A stretch of DNA of 64,000 bases from Fragum whitleyi (GCA_948146395.1 OX411548.1:35720912-35784911); one strand, 5' to 3'; counted from the first letter of the stretch, positions 22,045 to 34,152 are shown. Numbers and translations: made by a program. The notes: generated by a model from the letters alone, not told the origin.

Positions 22045-24302
22045 CAACAACGGTTCAGCCACAAAAAAGGAAACAAATATAGAAATAAACATCAATTTTT
22101 TAAAGCACACATGCGAAATCCTATTTTCCAAATTCATTACTCACAGCCTTAGAACTTATTTCAGAAGTTTTAATAACTTTATCTTTTTTGTCAGTATATA
22201 AAGGACTTATCCTTTAAACAAATACTTCAAATATAACCTTATTACAAACTGTCCTTTCACCCAGACTTTAAACATCCAGGTATTCCTTTTAATTCTACTC
22301 CCAAATCAGATAACAAAATATGTATCCTTGCCCAATTTGGCGAATAAAGGCAAAATGCTTAACTCATTATTGACTCCACATTCACGATATTCTATACTGT
22401 CTGATTGTATGGAAAATAAACACTAGGCTTTTTTGAAAGACTTGATTGATCTTCATGATTAATAATTTTATGAAATATTTCTTATCCTTTAAAACAGGTA
22501 TCAGCAGATTGTCTATATTTATGGTCAAAACTTTTTCTTGTTTTGAAATAAAGAAGTTTTGCATCCTGACATTATTGCTGACCTGATGATGCAAAGGACA
22601 TAGCAATACCTCTTGGGCCAGTTTTACTAAACATCTTAAGATTTTTTTTTTCATAAGTCAAAAATTTGAGTTGCTTACACAAAAGTAACTTATGGAATTC
22701 TGCCATGCATAATCTCATTGGAATCGTCAGACGATTCCGTTGAGATAATGCAGAATCTCACAATGAATGAAAGCACCAGGTACAATTTGTGATTTTGACT
22801 CACGATTATTTTATTCGTAAGAAGTTTTGTAAAACGGCCCCTGGACCATTTCTCTGAAAACAGTCTGAAAACAGTCAAGCTAACAAGAGTGCAGGAGTCA
22901 CAAAACTAGCTGCAAAATGATTTCCAAGCAGACAATATGCATCAGATTAAAAGGATCATTCTACAATTCTGTCCATAATTGTACACAAGATTTGGATTTA
23001 CAGACTGTCTGATGGATGGATGGACAAACTGAGCCTTACTATCATCGGGACAGGCAGACAGACTGAGATGATGATACCAATATACAGCCACCCTGAGACT
23101 TTCAAATGTCCAAATCTAAAATGCTTGTGCTGCAGACAAAATTTAGATATGATATGGAAAGTTATTCATTTATACGCAAATTAATACTGAGAAGCTCACA
23201 GTCAAGATCACAGTCAGAATCTGGCTATAAATTACCCAGCCAAAATTAAAATCATTATAAAGCACACCATGATAAATTGAAGGGTTTTCAATATGAGCTA
23301 TAAATATCAATATAATAAATTATCTAATGATCTAAAGCATGTGTTGTAGTCAGTCTTTTGACTATTAAATTTAAAATCTAATTAAAGTATCAAGATAGGA
23401 GAATACAATTATTTTTGTATTAGAATCATAAGGTCCTATATGAGACATGTCACATAATTATGAATAAGGACCATCTGGAATCACCGTAATATATTTTCTT
23501 TGAAACAGAGACTTAATTGAACAGAGGTCAATCAGAATATTGAAGAAGATCGGTGGAGCTGATAAGCCATCCATGGCTTTTTGTGCTCTGAAGGACTACA
23601 GTAAACAGTCAAGAGAAGTCTCATTTCAAAAATCAAAACAGATGTTTGTAAAGCATTGAGGCCCCCTATATGTAACTTCTGTAAGTGGACATCTGCTGTC
23701 TTTTGACTAATTTTCAAAAAATATCTTTTCGGAATGGTATTAAGCTGAAATCAAGGTTTTACCACAAACAAATCCTTAATTCAAATGAAAATTTATATAA
23801 TTGATGAAAAGGTTGGTCCATATAGAAGTCAAACAGACTATACCACAGTAATGATCTTGATTGAAAAAATTGCAAGTAAGAAGAGAGGTAACCCCTACTG
23901 ATGTAGTCCAGAAAGGTCCCTTTAAGATTATCTTTATTACCTCCCTTACTAAAACTGCTGTCAATTTACTTTAAAGAATATCCTTCAGTTCTAACTTAAA
24001 CGTTTATGTATCTTCTTTTCTTTTTTTATTTTAAACTTAAACTTGATTTTCCTGTCCTATCAAATTAATAAAGAATATCAAATCATGCAGATGCATACTT
24101 AAGAATATTTTAGCATCATCTTTTTTGCCACTTTAACCCAAAAGGTAGTGATTTTATTTTGATGTGTCTTATTTTGGCCGCTAAGCATAGGTCAAATTCT
24201 CACATCTTCATAACTAATGATGTTATGGAACATGTTATCAATTTTGTACCCTTAACCATTTATACTTAATGAAGAGAGGTGCATGACTGTGTTAATACAG
24301 TA
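22045..24302. other. Mostly unrecognised; a dispersed repeat and one Helitron-like end
   Basis: 22690-22855 matches 28530-28690 (phrases GCCATGCAT, ATTGGAATCGTC, TCGTAAGAAG, AAAACGG). At 23553-23590, TAAGCCATCCATGGCTTTTT is a hairpin like the H2 left end, but no partner terminus is visible. Open frames at 22382-22654 and 23532-23717 lack splice or coding support. Confidence 0.5.
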
Positions 24303-24540
24303 TGGGCCTATGCATGACATTTCCAACAATTTCAAATGTGCGCAAAGCAAAGGGCCTGGCCAGCCTGTGCAGCCGCACAGCCTGACCAGAATCTTCACTT
24401 TGCGCTCTATAGATAGATAGATCTAAAAGTATCTTTAGACAGAAAGGCAATCTTCTGTCAGCACTGTGTGGATGTCCAGGCCGCTCAATGTTTGCAACTC
24501 ACAACATGTAAAATTGTTGGAAATGTCAAGCATAGGCTCA
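24303..24540. mobile_element. TIR MITE, family M1 (copy 2)
   Basis: GGCCTATGCATGACATTTCC and inverted AAATGTCAAGCATAGGCTCA bound 238 bp. This copy preserves the unbroken TATGCATGACATTTCC site that carries an insertion in the copy at 61.9-62.3 kb. Confidence 0.75.
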
Positions 24541-24555
24541 TATATCTTAGATAAG

Positions 24556-25005
24556 CCTAGACCTTGCTTTAAGGGAATTGACCAATCAGAGAACAGTATT
24601 TCAAAAGAATAAATCACAGACACAACTCAGACTCTTGTATTTACAGATATACAATGGTAGTATGTTGTGCACGTGAATCTTGACAGGTTTTTCTCCGTGC
24701 CTAATCATTTCAAAAAGATAACAAGCATTTGTTTTGAACGCCTTTTTCTAAAAGACTTTTTACAGTTGCAAAAAAACTGCGAAAAGTGAAGAAAAATAGA
24801 TTCATAAGTAATTTCAGCATTATTACATATATTTACTGTAATATCAAAGCAATATCAAAAGTCTTTTTTTTATTGTACAGAGGTTCAGGAAAAAATTACA
24901 GACAATGTTAGAAAAGCATGGTCTAAGTGAGATAGAAAATCTTGTGCCGCGGTATAAGGGAAATAGACACTTGCTGGAGCTTGTTTTCTTTCCTATACTT
25001 GAATT
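24556..25005. repeat. Dispersed repeat D1 (copy 1)
   Basis: Aligns end to end with 57216-57700 (ATCAGAGAACAG, CAGATATAC, AGAAAAGCATGGTCTAAGT, GGGAAATAGACACT). It ends in a single arm (GGTATAAGGGAAATAGACAC) where the other copy has a hairpin. The short open frame inside is not a gene. Confidence 0.75.
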
Positions 25006-25309
25006 ACAAATTTTCAAAATAGAAGGGTGTGTTCAATTTTCACCACTTGGTCAGGGAAGTAAAATTTGCGTAAGCAAAAAATTCCTGAAGTAAAATATTG
25101 AAAATAAGATACCCAACAAAGCAACATTATGCTTATTAAAGCATTCAAAGTATCTTCTATAATTTTTTAATTGCCAAAATATTAAAAATTACAACCGATT
25201 AATTCCATGTAGGAATAAAACACTTCAAATACCACAGCAATCATACTGTTTGTCATTTAAACCTTTTGATTGCCATAACTTTAAGTACCCTAAATGGCAA
25301 TAATAATGC

Positions 25310-25700
25310 ATCAATGTTGCTATGGTAACAAAATGTACATCATGACTTAAGAACAAATAATCCACTCATAGTAATTGCAATAGCAAACCCACAACATCGC
25401 CATTGTAACAATACACCCTCATCGCCACAGTAACAGCATACTATACCCTGTTGCCATTGTAAATGCACACTCATTTTGCCAAAATAAAATCATAGAATAA
25501 TTGATGTCATAGAAAAAACATGACCTTGTTGCCATGCAAATACCACACTCCCTTTGCCAATACACCATAGTTCCACATCCATATTTCCATATAAAGTATC
25601 AGAAATTAACAACACACCCATATTGCCAATCACAATTAACAACACTCATCTGTTGCTATGGTAACAACATAATTACTGACCCTAGCGACAGCATAACCTG
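25310..25700. repeat. Degenerate minisatellite (GCCATNGTAACAACA)
   Basis: Motifs resembling TTGCTATGGTAACAA, CGCCATTGTAACAAT and TTGCCATTGTAA recur irregularly with CACACTCAT or CACCCTCAT spacers. The array is old and spacing is not constant. Confidence 0.5.
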
Positions 25701-26855
25701 ATCCATTGGAACAACAACTGTTCTTGTTGATATACCTCTGTAGGAGGATGGACATCTTACTCTGTAAAATCTAAAGAAGGTGTGTATCATAAACTCATTG
25801 TTTATCATTGTCTATCATTGTTTTTCAATAATAAATGGACAAATTAGTCCTAAGACATGGACAAGAACCTGTGTATAATGTATGATCTATTGCCTGTACT
25901 GTCTTCAAAGATAGAAACAATTTTTAAACAGCAGGACTTTGATAAATTGTAATGGTTGTTTCTATATGACTTGTTTATATGACAAAATACTGAAAATCAT
26001 GGATCAAAACCTGCCTTTTCAATTGATATTCATGGGCCTTTATTATATCTATATGCAGTTGTGAATATTGGCATATTCTTTCCAACCATGTCTCTACAGT
26101 CAATCTTCATATTTCATAAACATCATTTAATTTTTCCGTTAAAGCAATGGAATATAAATCAAATAAATTTATTTACTGTTTTATTTGCATCCCTTTTGAA
26201 AATATTTAATAATGATAAGTTAAAAGGGGTCTTGCAGCCAAACTAAGGCTTTCACTATGGAAAAATGATAAATAATTCCAATTTCAATTATACATTGTGT
26301 ATACATTCCTAAGATTTCAGACTCTTGAATTTCATACCTTAGAAAATATTGTGAAACAAGATGGCAAATTGCCAAAAGATAGGACCTTTACACTGCTGAT
26401 TGTCAAAGTATGAAAAAAATACAAAGGGAAATAACACTAAAATTGGGATTTTGACTTACGGTTAATTTTTTCAGAAGTTTAGTAAAACAGGGCTCATGGC
26501 CTGGTGTTAGTATCTATCCTTGAGATTTTGCATTACTTAAGAGTTATTAATTTGTTGAATCTATTCAATTTTAAACAAAAAATGACCAATGAACAGCTAT
26601 TTAAGTTGTACATGAACTAACAATAATTTTGCATAACACAAACTATGTTTTCAATGCATCTTTAAATGCCTGAATACATCAAGAACAAAGCAATAATATC
26701 AGTGTAAACATTACTTAATGACAGGTCAAACAATACAATTTTGTATAGATAATACTCCTCAAAATTATGTAAAAACTTGGCATGATGATTTTAACCTTTA
26801 TTTGAGTAATTCAAATTGTTACTTCATTACATTATACAAATTTAAGACCATATTT
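25701..26855. other. No gene recognised
   Basis: AT-rich. A 55-nt minus-strand interval at about 26340-26394 is bounded by CAG and AAG|GTATGA and is open, but it lies in sequence that reads like dispersed repeat; I do not call it. Confidence 0.4.
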
Positions 26856-27092
26856 GAGCCTGTGTGCGACATTTCCAACAATTTGAAATGTTAGTAAGGT
26901 GCAAAGATTGGGGAGCGTTGAAAGTCATGCACTGTAAATATAAAGTTACCTGATTGTCTACAGATACTTTGAGACCTTATCTATCAACTAAACCCATTGT
27001 AAAAACTCTGGTCAGACTGTGCAGATGCACAGGCTGGTCAGAGTCTTTGCTTTGTGCATATTTGAAATTGTTGGAAATCTCACGCACAGGCT
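26856..27092. mobile_element. TIR MITE, family M1 (copy 3)
   Basis: GAGCCTGTGTGCGACATTTCC and inverted GGAAATCTCACGCACAGGC. This is the best-preserved M1 copy. Confidence 0.85.
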
Positions 27093-28529
27093 TACTTATA
27101 TTTTCATATACAAATCAACAATCCATCAAGTTCGATAATAATCTTTTGTCTGTAGTCAGTTAAATTGGTAATGTATCTTTCAAAAGTATAAAGAAATACT
27201 TTGTTATAGCTTTCAACATAAAGTAATAAGAAATAACAAAACCTTTCAACTTTCCTAAGAAATACCGTTAGTCTTCAACTGTTTATGCTGATATATGAAA
27301 TACCAACAACGTTCAAGAACCCTTTTCCATGACATAGCATATCATATATCCAAACCCTCTATAATATGTCCATGGCCATGTGATAAGGAACATTCTGTTA
27401 AAGTTTCATTCAAATACATCTATAAATGGAAGGAGGATAAGGAATATTCTGTGAAAGTTTCATACAAATCCATCCAAATATTTTAGGAGTTGTGATAGGG
27501 AATAATGTCACCAAATCAAAATGATTACAAATGCTCATGGTCACATAGTGATAGAACTTGGAAAATCATTTTCACGATAGTTGTACTATTGTAGTATTGA
27601 TATCATGATACTATCACTATCGTCAGATATTTATCGCAATATATCACGATACTATCAGTGATTTGGGTTTTTTGTTTATTTCTATGTTAATCTCGATAGA
27701 TTCTCCCTAAATCGACATGGTTTAAATAGGTTGAAGCTAAGTGTAATAGAGTATGCAAGCAACTCTCTTCATAGATATTCACCTTCTGTTATAAATCCAA
27801 ATGGTCTCGATTATGGGCCATTCAAACTTTATTTTACATTATCTCAAAATTTGGAGTCGTGTATGACAAATTCACCCATAAATTTAGACATAATAAGATA
27901 AATTTGGCGCAGCAAGACCATCATTTCAGACCTTGTTTTGCCAAGGATCCTACTGATTTGTTTATGTTTAAAATCTGAGAAAAGAGCTTATGGCAGACCA
28001 CATATTCAAATGTCAATTCTTTATCAAACTGTCAAACACTGATTCTGGGCAAAAAAGATTGAAATTATCTGAAAAATGATTGTCTATTAAATTATTCCCT
28101 TTGTCTCATAATGTTGTTTTATCCTATGTTTTCTAAGATTTTAAAGTCCCGCATGTGGCTGCTTTGCCATCTAAAGATGGTGACCAAAGTTAATCCCAGC
28201 TCTTGTTATTACTTTATGACAATCAATTGATGAGTAATGAAGACAAAAACTAACAAGAAATAGTTAAAGCTTTTGATCCCCCTCGGTTTGAATTAGGTGG
28301 ATAAGATTATCATCTGTATATTTTTGGAAAAAGTCCTACCTGCTGTATAATTAAAGAGAAATCCTGTGTTCCCAAATAAAATCCAACAACAGAGTCCAAA
28401 AAGACGTATCAATTTATTCTCATGATGGAAGGGGTTTACCATCTCACGTGGGTTTAAAAGTGTATGTTGCATGCCAAGTATGGAAGCTGACCCGAAACAG
28501 CTTCTAGTACAGGAGTAACTAAATATGGA
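27093..28529. other. Unrecognised, with an ATCACGATA-rich tract
   Basis: 27300-27480 resembles the core units at 13.6-14.0 kb. At 27560-27680 TATCACGATA and CTATCACTATCG motifs alternate on both strands; similar motifs recur at 30160-30260 on the other side of the pogo-like element. No coding evidence. Confidence 0.45.
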
Positions 28530-28690
28530 AATCTGCCATGCATCATCACATTGGAATCGTCTTCTAAAGACGATTTCATTGAGATATTTTAAAACAGAAT
28601 CAAACAGTGAATGAAAACACAAGGTACGATTTGTGATTTTGACATACGATCAATTTTTTCGTAAGAAGCTTAGTAAAACGGGCCCCTGGT
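28530..28690. repeat. Dispersed repeat (partner of 22690-22855)
   Basis: Shared landmarks are GCCATGCATCATC, ATTGGAATCGTC, GATTTGTGATTTTGAC and TCGTAAGAAGCTTAG then AAAACGGGCCCC. A GACGATT arm is repeated inverted (ATCGTCTTCTAAAGACGAT), so it may be a small foldback element. Confidence 0.6.
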
Positions 28691-28863
28691 GTAAGCGCCT
28701 TTGACACCCGTTCTCTCTTCGAAAAATAAACTGATGCTTTACTTTATTGCTAGAATTTTTTTTTTTCGTGAATTGGCCAGAAAGCCTCTATCTAGTAGGA
28801 CTTACTTTCAGATTATGTGATCTCCTGTTCTCTCTCTTTCTCTCCTTCCGTCTTAGGCTTTTA

Positions 28864-30092
28864 CAGAGGAATCCGCTTATTAGCAACTCCTATTTGTCAG
28901 AGGAAAAGTTGCTATTAAGCGGGTGTTTCTATTATCCGATATCTCGTTTAATTTAGTTTTCAACTTCCGGAAATGCACGAGCACGTCGCCGGCTTGAATC
29001 GGTGGGGATTAATTCATGTACGTTTGATCAGTCCCGTTCGATTGATAGTATTTCAATGATGAAAAAAAGAGTTAAATTGAAAAATTGAAAAGTCTATTAA
29101 GTTTATTCCCCCGACATCCTACTGGAAGCTACTAGCTTCTAAAGTCGCCGATTGATACAAATTAAACGTCGGCCACTAAGGGCCGCGAATGGGATGAGCC
29201 AAATTAAATTAAATTACCTTTTAAAGACTATCCATTAGATTTATTTCCTCAATTTATGTGATTTAGTTACACTGGCGAGTAAACACGAGAGAAAAGTGTG
29301 TCGGTTTGAAAACTCACACAACCTCGACCATGCCAGGTGTTCGGCGGTCCCTTTGAAGTTGGGTCAATCTTTGAGAAAATTACAGTGTGACGTCATATTG
29401 AAAATCGGTTAGAAAAGAAATCCTATGAATTTCTAGAATCTTTACCACTCGGATATTTCGATTAGGATAATAATTTTGATCTGAAGTAAGTAATTTTCGT
29501 TTTCAAATGATTTCGATACGTTATTTTTTCCATCGCGTATTTACAGAAAATTCCGTTTCAATTTCAGTAATGTACGCATGGTTTCTGCGAGATAATCTCA
29601 TCCCTTTACAGGATTAAAAAAAAAAAGATAAGACAAACCCGGAAGCGGGCAGCATTTAAACGATCGTGAATTATTAAAAAGCCGAGCGGGATCGTCGTAA
29701 ACTCGAAGAATATAATGCAAAGCATTCGTTCAAGACTTTATTTAACTCTAACAAGAGCAAACAGCGATTATGAATCGGGTAAAGGTGCGATCAACAACTT
29801 GACGCGTCTGTGTGTACTTTACGGATCGCGGCATCACCAGTCAAATAAAAGACAAAACTTGTGAATTAGATTATTTGTCCCGATGTCGCCTCCCGATTGT
29901 TTCTAATATCCGATTAAATAGGGTCCCGGTGCAAAAAAATTGTTTCCATTATCCGGGAGTTTCTATTATCCGAGTTCCGATTATCCGACGAATTTTACTT
30001 AGGCTAAAGAAGAAATGGTTTTGTGCTAGACGAAAAGTTGCTAATATCCGAAAATCCCGATTATCCGAGTTGCTAATAAAGGGATTCTACTG
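28864..30092. mobile_element. Pogo/Tigger-like nonautonomous TIR element, 1.23 kb
   Basis: Left CAGAGGAATCCGCTTATTAG then CAACTC; right, inverted, CAGTAGAATCCCTTTATTAG then CAACTC. Both ends are flanked by TA, as expected for Tc1/mariner/pogo insertion. Subterminal TTCTATTATCCGA and GATTATCCGA repeats are numerous on both sides. The interior is unusually CpG-rich and encodes no transposase; the open frame at 29812-30135 is made of subterminal repeats. Confidence 0.8.
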
Positions 30093-30265
30093 TATTACCA
30101 TAAGAGACCAAGAAAACATAAAAAATTCCATGTAAGTAAGCTTTGAATATTTACTATTGAAACTATTGATATTTGAACAAACTATCACGATAGTAATCGA
30201 TGTCACAGAATTGCAATCTATACATTGATATAGTGACTGTAACTATCACAATAACATCACATTAT

Positions 30266-30485
30266 TTCAGTTATATCGCGGCGGCCGGAGCACCTAACAA
30301 TGGATTCCTAGTATTTCTCTCACCTGTACTACCATTACATCCTTTCCTAGCCTCGGACTGCTATCTCACATAGGTTTACGATTATGTACCCATTGGTGAT
30401 AGACAAACGTCGGAAAGGATATTTGCCGCCACCGGGGATCGAACCCACAACTTCCAGATTGGAAGTCTTATGCCTAACCAACGAA
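30266..30485 (-). mobile_element. SINE, truncated
   Basis: The body (GAGCACCTAACAATGGATTC, CCTTTCCTAGCC) is followed by a tRNA-like head CGCCACCGGGGATCGAACCC. The head is of the same type as the 9.4-kb copy (CTTCCAGATTGGAAGTCTTA) and breaks off at CTAACCAAC before the acceptor stem. Confidence 0.8.
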
Positions 30486-30975
30486 GGAAAAGGACATTCA
30501 GACAAATGGACATATAGATATATAGACAGACAGATAGAAAAGATGATACCAGTATAATGTCCACCTTCAGCAGGATTTAAAAAAATGACCCAACATAAAG
30601 ATATTAATATTTTTATCAATTAAGGATACTAAGTTACTAATACCGTCAACACCATCAATCAAATATTAGGAGAAACAGCTAAGACACAACTAAAGAATGG
30701 TTGTCCTCCGATAATAAATGTTGTTCCCACAAATGTTTGACCTTGAAATTTGACCTTGACCTTAGACCTACAGCCATAAAAAATCCAAGTGGTACTTCTA
30801 CACATTCCAACATCTGCTCAAAAGTTAGCAATCCTTTCATCAAAATAAAAATAATGCTAAAGAAAAATATTCTTGACAATAAGTGCAACCTTGATTTTTT
30901 TTAGTTCAAACAAAAAATCCTTCAAATGGTACATCTACTGGCTAATGGGAAACAACATCCCTTCACCTTGTCACT
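30486..30975. other. No gene recognised
   Basis: Includes a GACCTTGAAATTTGACCTTG phrase (about 30739) from the decayed core-repeat family seen at 20.4 kb. Nothing else is supportable. Confidence 0.4.
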
Positions 30976-31187
30976 AGACTGCACATCTGATCTAAATCTA
31001 TACTGTCTGCCTATGCCTTAGACACAGCAGGATTATACCTTGAACAGCAAGAGAAAGGTTACAATCAGAATAATTAAGAATTTATTTTTGATCTTAATGA
31101 TACTCCATCAAATTTGGTATCACACAAACCAAAGAATTCTTATCAATGGATTATCTAGCAGCTATTTCTTTTCAGGTATGAAACCTA

Positions 31188-31296
31188 CCCAAATCCCTGA
31201 TGAACCCCCATATTTTGCCAAATTGACCTGTCTGCGCTGATTCTGTGTCATCTTTAACCTCACCATTCGTTGTGTGTACATGTGGACAGATGATAA
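31188..31296 (-). pseudogene. Exon-fragment copy A (eroded)
   Basis: Matches the 3' part of the exon at 31911 (VHMYTQRMVRLKMTQNQRRQ preserved) but then has a small deletion that shifts frame, and the donor has become GGGTAGGT. It begins at the duplication breakpoint and lacks the exon's acceptor. Confidence 0.7.
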
Positions 31297-31534
31297 CTAA
31301 GGTAGATAGTAAAGGCTAAGATCAGACTGCACATCTGTGCAGACTGATCTTAATCTATACTGTCTGCCAAAGCATTGAGCACAACAGGAATATGCTGTGG
31401 ACAGCAAGAGAAGATAATAAACAACCGATTTTTTATCTTTATCATACTCCATGAAATCCTGTACGGCACACAAATCTATGAATTCTTTTTAATGGATTAT
31501 CTAGCAGCTATTTCATTTCAGGTATAAATCTTAC

Positions 31535-31648
31535 CCCAATCCCTGAGGAACCACCATGGTGTTACCAAACAGTGGTATAACCTGTCTGCGTTGATTCTGT
31601 GTCATCTTTAACCTCACCATTTATTGTGTGAACATGTGGACAGATGAT
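31535..31648 (-). pseudogene. Exon-fragment copy B (one stop codon)
   Basis: Collinear with the exon's last 38 codons; RLKMTQNQRRQVIPLFGNT and VVPQGLG are intact and the donor GGG|GTAAGA is intact. The Arg codon AGA in the source has become TAA. Upstream, CTACCTTAG could act as an acceptor, so inclusion as an alternative exon would introduce a stop. Most likely a nonfunctional pseudo-exon. Confidence 0.7.
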
Positions 31649-31910
31649 AGATATTTACAGATGATTACTAAGGTAGATTGTAAAGGCTAAGATCAGACTG
31701 CACATCTGTGCAGACTGATCTTAAACTTTTCTGTCTGCCAAAGCATTGAGCACAACAGGAAATTGTTGTGTACAGCAAGAGAAGATAATAAACAATCATT
31801 TTTTTTTTATCTTAATCATACTCCATGAAATCCAGTATGGCACACAAATCTATGAATTCTTTTTAATGGATCATCTAGCAGCTAGTTCATATTTCAGGTT
31901 TAAATCTTAC

Positions 31911-32322
31911 CCCAATCCCTGAGGAACCACCATGGTGTTACCAAACAGCGGTATGACTTGTTTGCGCTGATTCTGTGTCATCTTTAACCTCACCATTCTT
32001 TGTGAGTACATGTGGACGGACGTTAACTCCTTCTGGGCTTTCATTTGACTCAGCCTCTGGTTCATATTAAGTGCGGCAGCACCATTACAATTTTCAATGG
32101 AGTTTGTACCGTCTTTGTCCTGGAACATGACACATTGTAAGGTAAGATCGAGACATGTCATCGCTCGTGTGGGACGGGCAGGCATCATCTGTAAACTGCC
32201 GCCAGAGTCAGGTGGACTCGGAGCGAATAAGTTTTGCCCTTCATACTTTGAGGATGAAAGTTTTATTGAAGGGGATGTTTTTGATTTTCTATCCATGGTA
32301 AATCGCCACTTGACACTCGTAT
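31911..32322 (-). CDS. Internal exon of an unrecognised protein (possibly to 32372)
   Basis: Long open frame with coding character ending at donor TTGGG|GTAAGATT, two bases into a Gly codon. The best acceptor is CCTTTTCCTGCTATAG (exon from 32322); CAATTGTTAG would extend it to 32372 with the frame still open (YFEDSGCCHTMPFPAIDTSV). Within it MDRKSKTSPSIKLSSSKYEG and a Pro/Ser stretch (APSPPDSGG) look disordered, followed by a helical, Gln/Met/Arg-rich end (SQMKAQKELTSVHMYSQRMV). An ATG in strong context (ACCATGG) could instead make it the first coding exon downstream of the CpG-rich block at 36.8-38.2 kb. Family not recognised. Its 3' end is duplicated twice downstream. Confidence 0.6.
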
Positions 32323-32372
32323 CTATAGCAGGAAAAGGCATGGTATGACAGCAGCCACTGTCTTCAAAATAT

Positions 32373-33706
32373 CTAACAATTGGTTTTTATATCCTAACAT
32401 TTTTCATCCAATTGGAAATTCCTTTAGTCTGAGAGTTATCCAAAGTCGAGCAGACTAATTTCCTTCTTTTAAATTATATATATTTCCCACACTTATGTCT
32501 GAAGATTAGTAAAGACAATGAATTATTTTTGTACAATTTTGTAATCAAGCCAGAAGTTAGAAGTGATAATCAACTACACCCAATACTATATGATCCTTCC
32601 TTATTGGTCTAATTTTAAAACAACCACATTTAAGAAATCAATTAACCAATTGATTAAATTCTATCCATATATAAAGTATGGGTCATGATCTTACCGAAAA
32701 ATTGACCTTCAAATCTTGACCTTTAAACTTTCATTAGGAAACTGTCAGACAATAAACCTATCGGTGATCAAGGGCATCTGTGCCATATCTGATTGAGTTC
32801 TTTCCTCATTGGTTGAAGTAACAGACAGAGAAACAGTATTCAATTTTATGCCAACAGATGGGGTTTAAACTCTACACCCATGTATGGTGTAGCAGTAAAT
32901 CTGACAGCTAAAGTCTGCCAACACTACAGCAATTACACAAATGACCATGGAAAATCAATCAACCCTGTAAATTTAAAGCTTCAAATGTGACCTTGACCTT
33001 TGACTTATATTGATTCATATTGATTCATGTCTTACAGAAAACATTTGGACCAAATAATTCATCTACAGCAATAAATCTATAAAGTGAGTAAAATTGTAAT
33101 AGGTGGTATGAACCAAGATCAGACTGCACATATGTGCAGGCTGATCTTTGATTATACCTCCTGCCAAAGCAGGAATATTCCGGGATCAGCATGACAAGGG
33201 TTAAGATTAAATAAGAAAATTTTGACGAAAAAAATATGAGATTGGTGTAAATATACCAATTACCAGCCCTGTGAAAAGGACAAAAAAATGCAAACATTTA
33301 GAAATTTTACCTCGCTTTGCATGTTATTGCACATGCAAAGCAGGGTTACATTTCTAAAATATTTTCATTTTGAATGCAGGTCAGGTTTTGGCATACAAAA
33401 CCATGCCATGAAATTGAACTTTTTTAAGTCCAAAACAAGCGAAGGACCATGTTAACTATTGGTGATAGGAATCAGTTCATTACATTTTGTAAGCTGTCTT
33501 TTGTGTGAATTAATACTGGGGGACTATATCCAATTGTGCAAATCATTTAAACTGCTCATTGTCAGTTAAACGTCCAATAAAGATATTAATTATCAGAGAC
33601 TGGTCAACTCAAAAGTGTAGCGAACATTGAGAGGAGATTTAAGTTCGTCATCATTTCAGATTTGAAGACCTGAGTATAACATGAGTATAACATATTACAT
33701 GCTACC
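32373..33706. other. Unrecognised; two small palindromes
   Basis: 33114-33152 is a P3-type palindrome (AAGATCAGACTGCACATATG, then TGCAGGCTGATCTT). 33313-33345 pairs CTTTGCATGT with ACATGCAAAG. 32690-33010 holds faint GACCTTGACCTTTGAC core-repeat wording. No exon could be supported. Confidence 0.5.
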
Positions 33707-34152
33707 CATTCGGAACATCACTCTGCCATTTCCGTAAACTGCAACAGACCTTGGATGTATGTAAGGCGGATGGGTATGTAACAAAATCATGCAATTTGTT
33801 AGGCGGAAACATTGTAAGAAAAAATATCACCGTAGATTTTTATCTTCTACGGTAAATAACGGCTGAAAATTTTTATCTTTTTGAGAATGACAAATCATTC
33901 TCAGATATTAAGACTTTTCGGCTGTTTTTTAAGAATCTAAAGATATTTTTATAAGGATATGATGATTTCATGTCAGTGACTTAAACGAGTAGCATTGACG
34001 ATGTTGAATGTTCTCACTCAAAGTTTCGAGGGATAACGCCATTCTAACTGATGTCATCAAGATTTTCCATGGTTTTCCCGTAATTTTTAGAAATAGTCTA
34101 TCTATGTACATCCGAGGTTGTTCGTGAGATTGGCCAAGTGGTGTTCCAAATG
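33707..34152. mobile_element. Mutator-like nonautonomous TIR element with perfect 10-bp TSD
   Basis: Flanked by ACATGCTACC on both sides (33697-33706 and 34153-34162). TIRs are CATTCGGAACATCACTCTGCC and inverted GGCCAAGTGGTGTTCCAAATG. Length is 446 bp, aligned throughout with 21575-22044, including an internal AGAATGACAAATCATTCTC stem. There is no ORF of its own; the overlapping open frame is fortuitous. Confidence 0.85.

Larger units (their letters stand above)
30976..32022 (-). repeat. Three tandem copies of exon 3' end plus intron (about 350 bp)
   Basis: Units at 30976-31323, 31324-31694 and 31695-about 32022 each hold, on the minus strand, a piece of coding sequence ending in a donor, then intron sequence, then a near-palindromic AAGATCAGACTGCACATCTG block. 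The unit nearest the intact exon is the source. The middle copy keeps a good donor (GGG|GTAAGATT) but carries one in-frame TAA; the outer copy is more eroded. Confidence 0.8.

Noticed and set aside
22382..22654. 90-codon minus-strand ORF
   Set aside because: AT-driven composition (Lys/Ile/Leu), no splice sites, no similarity I recognise.
26340..26394. 55-nt minus-strand exon with GTATGA donor
   Set aside because: Open and phase-compatible with the 32-kb exon, but the sequence reads like dispersed repeat and the acceptor is weak.
29812..30135. 107-codon plus-strand ORF
   Set aside because: Made of the subterminal GATTATCCGA repeats of the pogo-like element and runs past its end.
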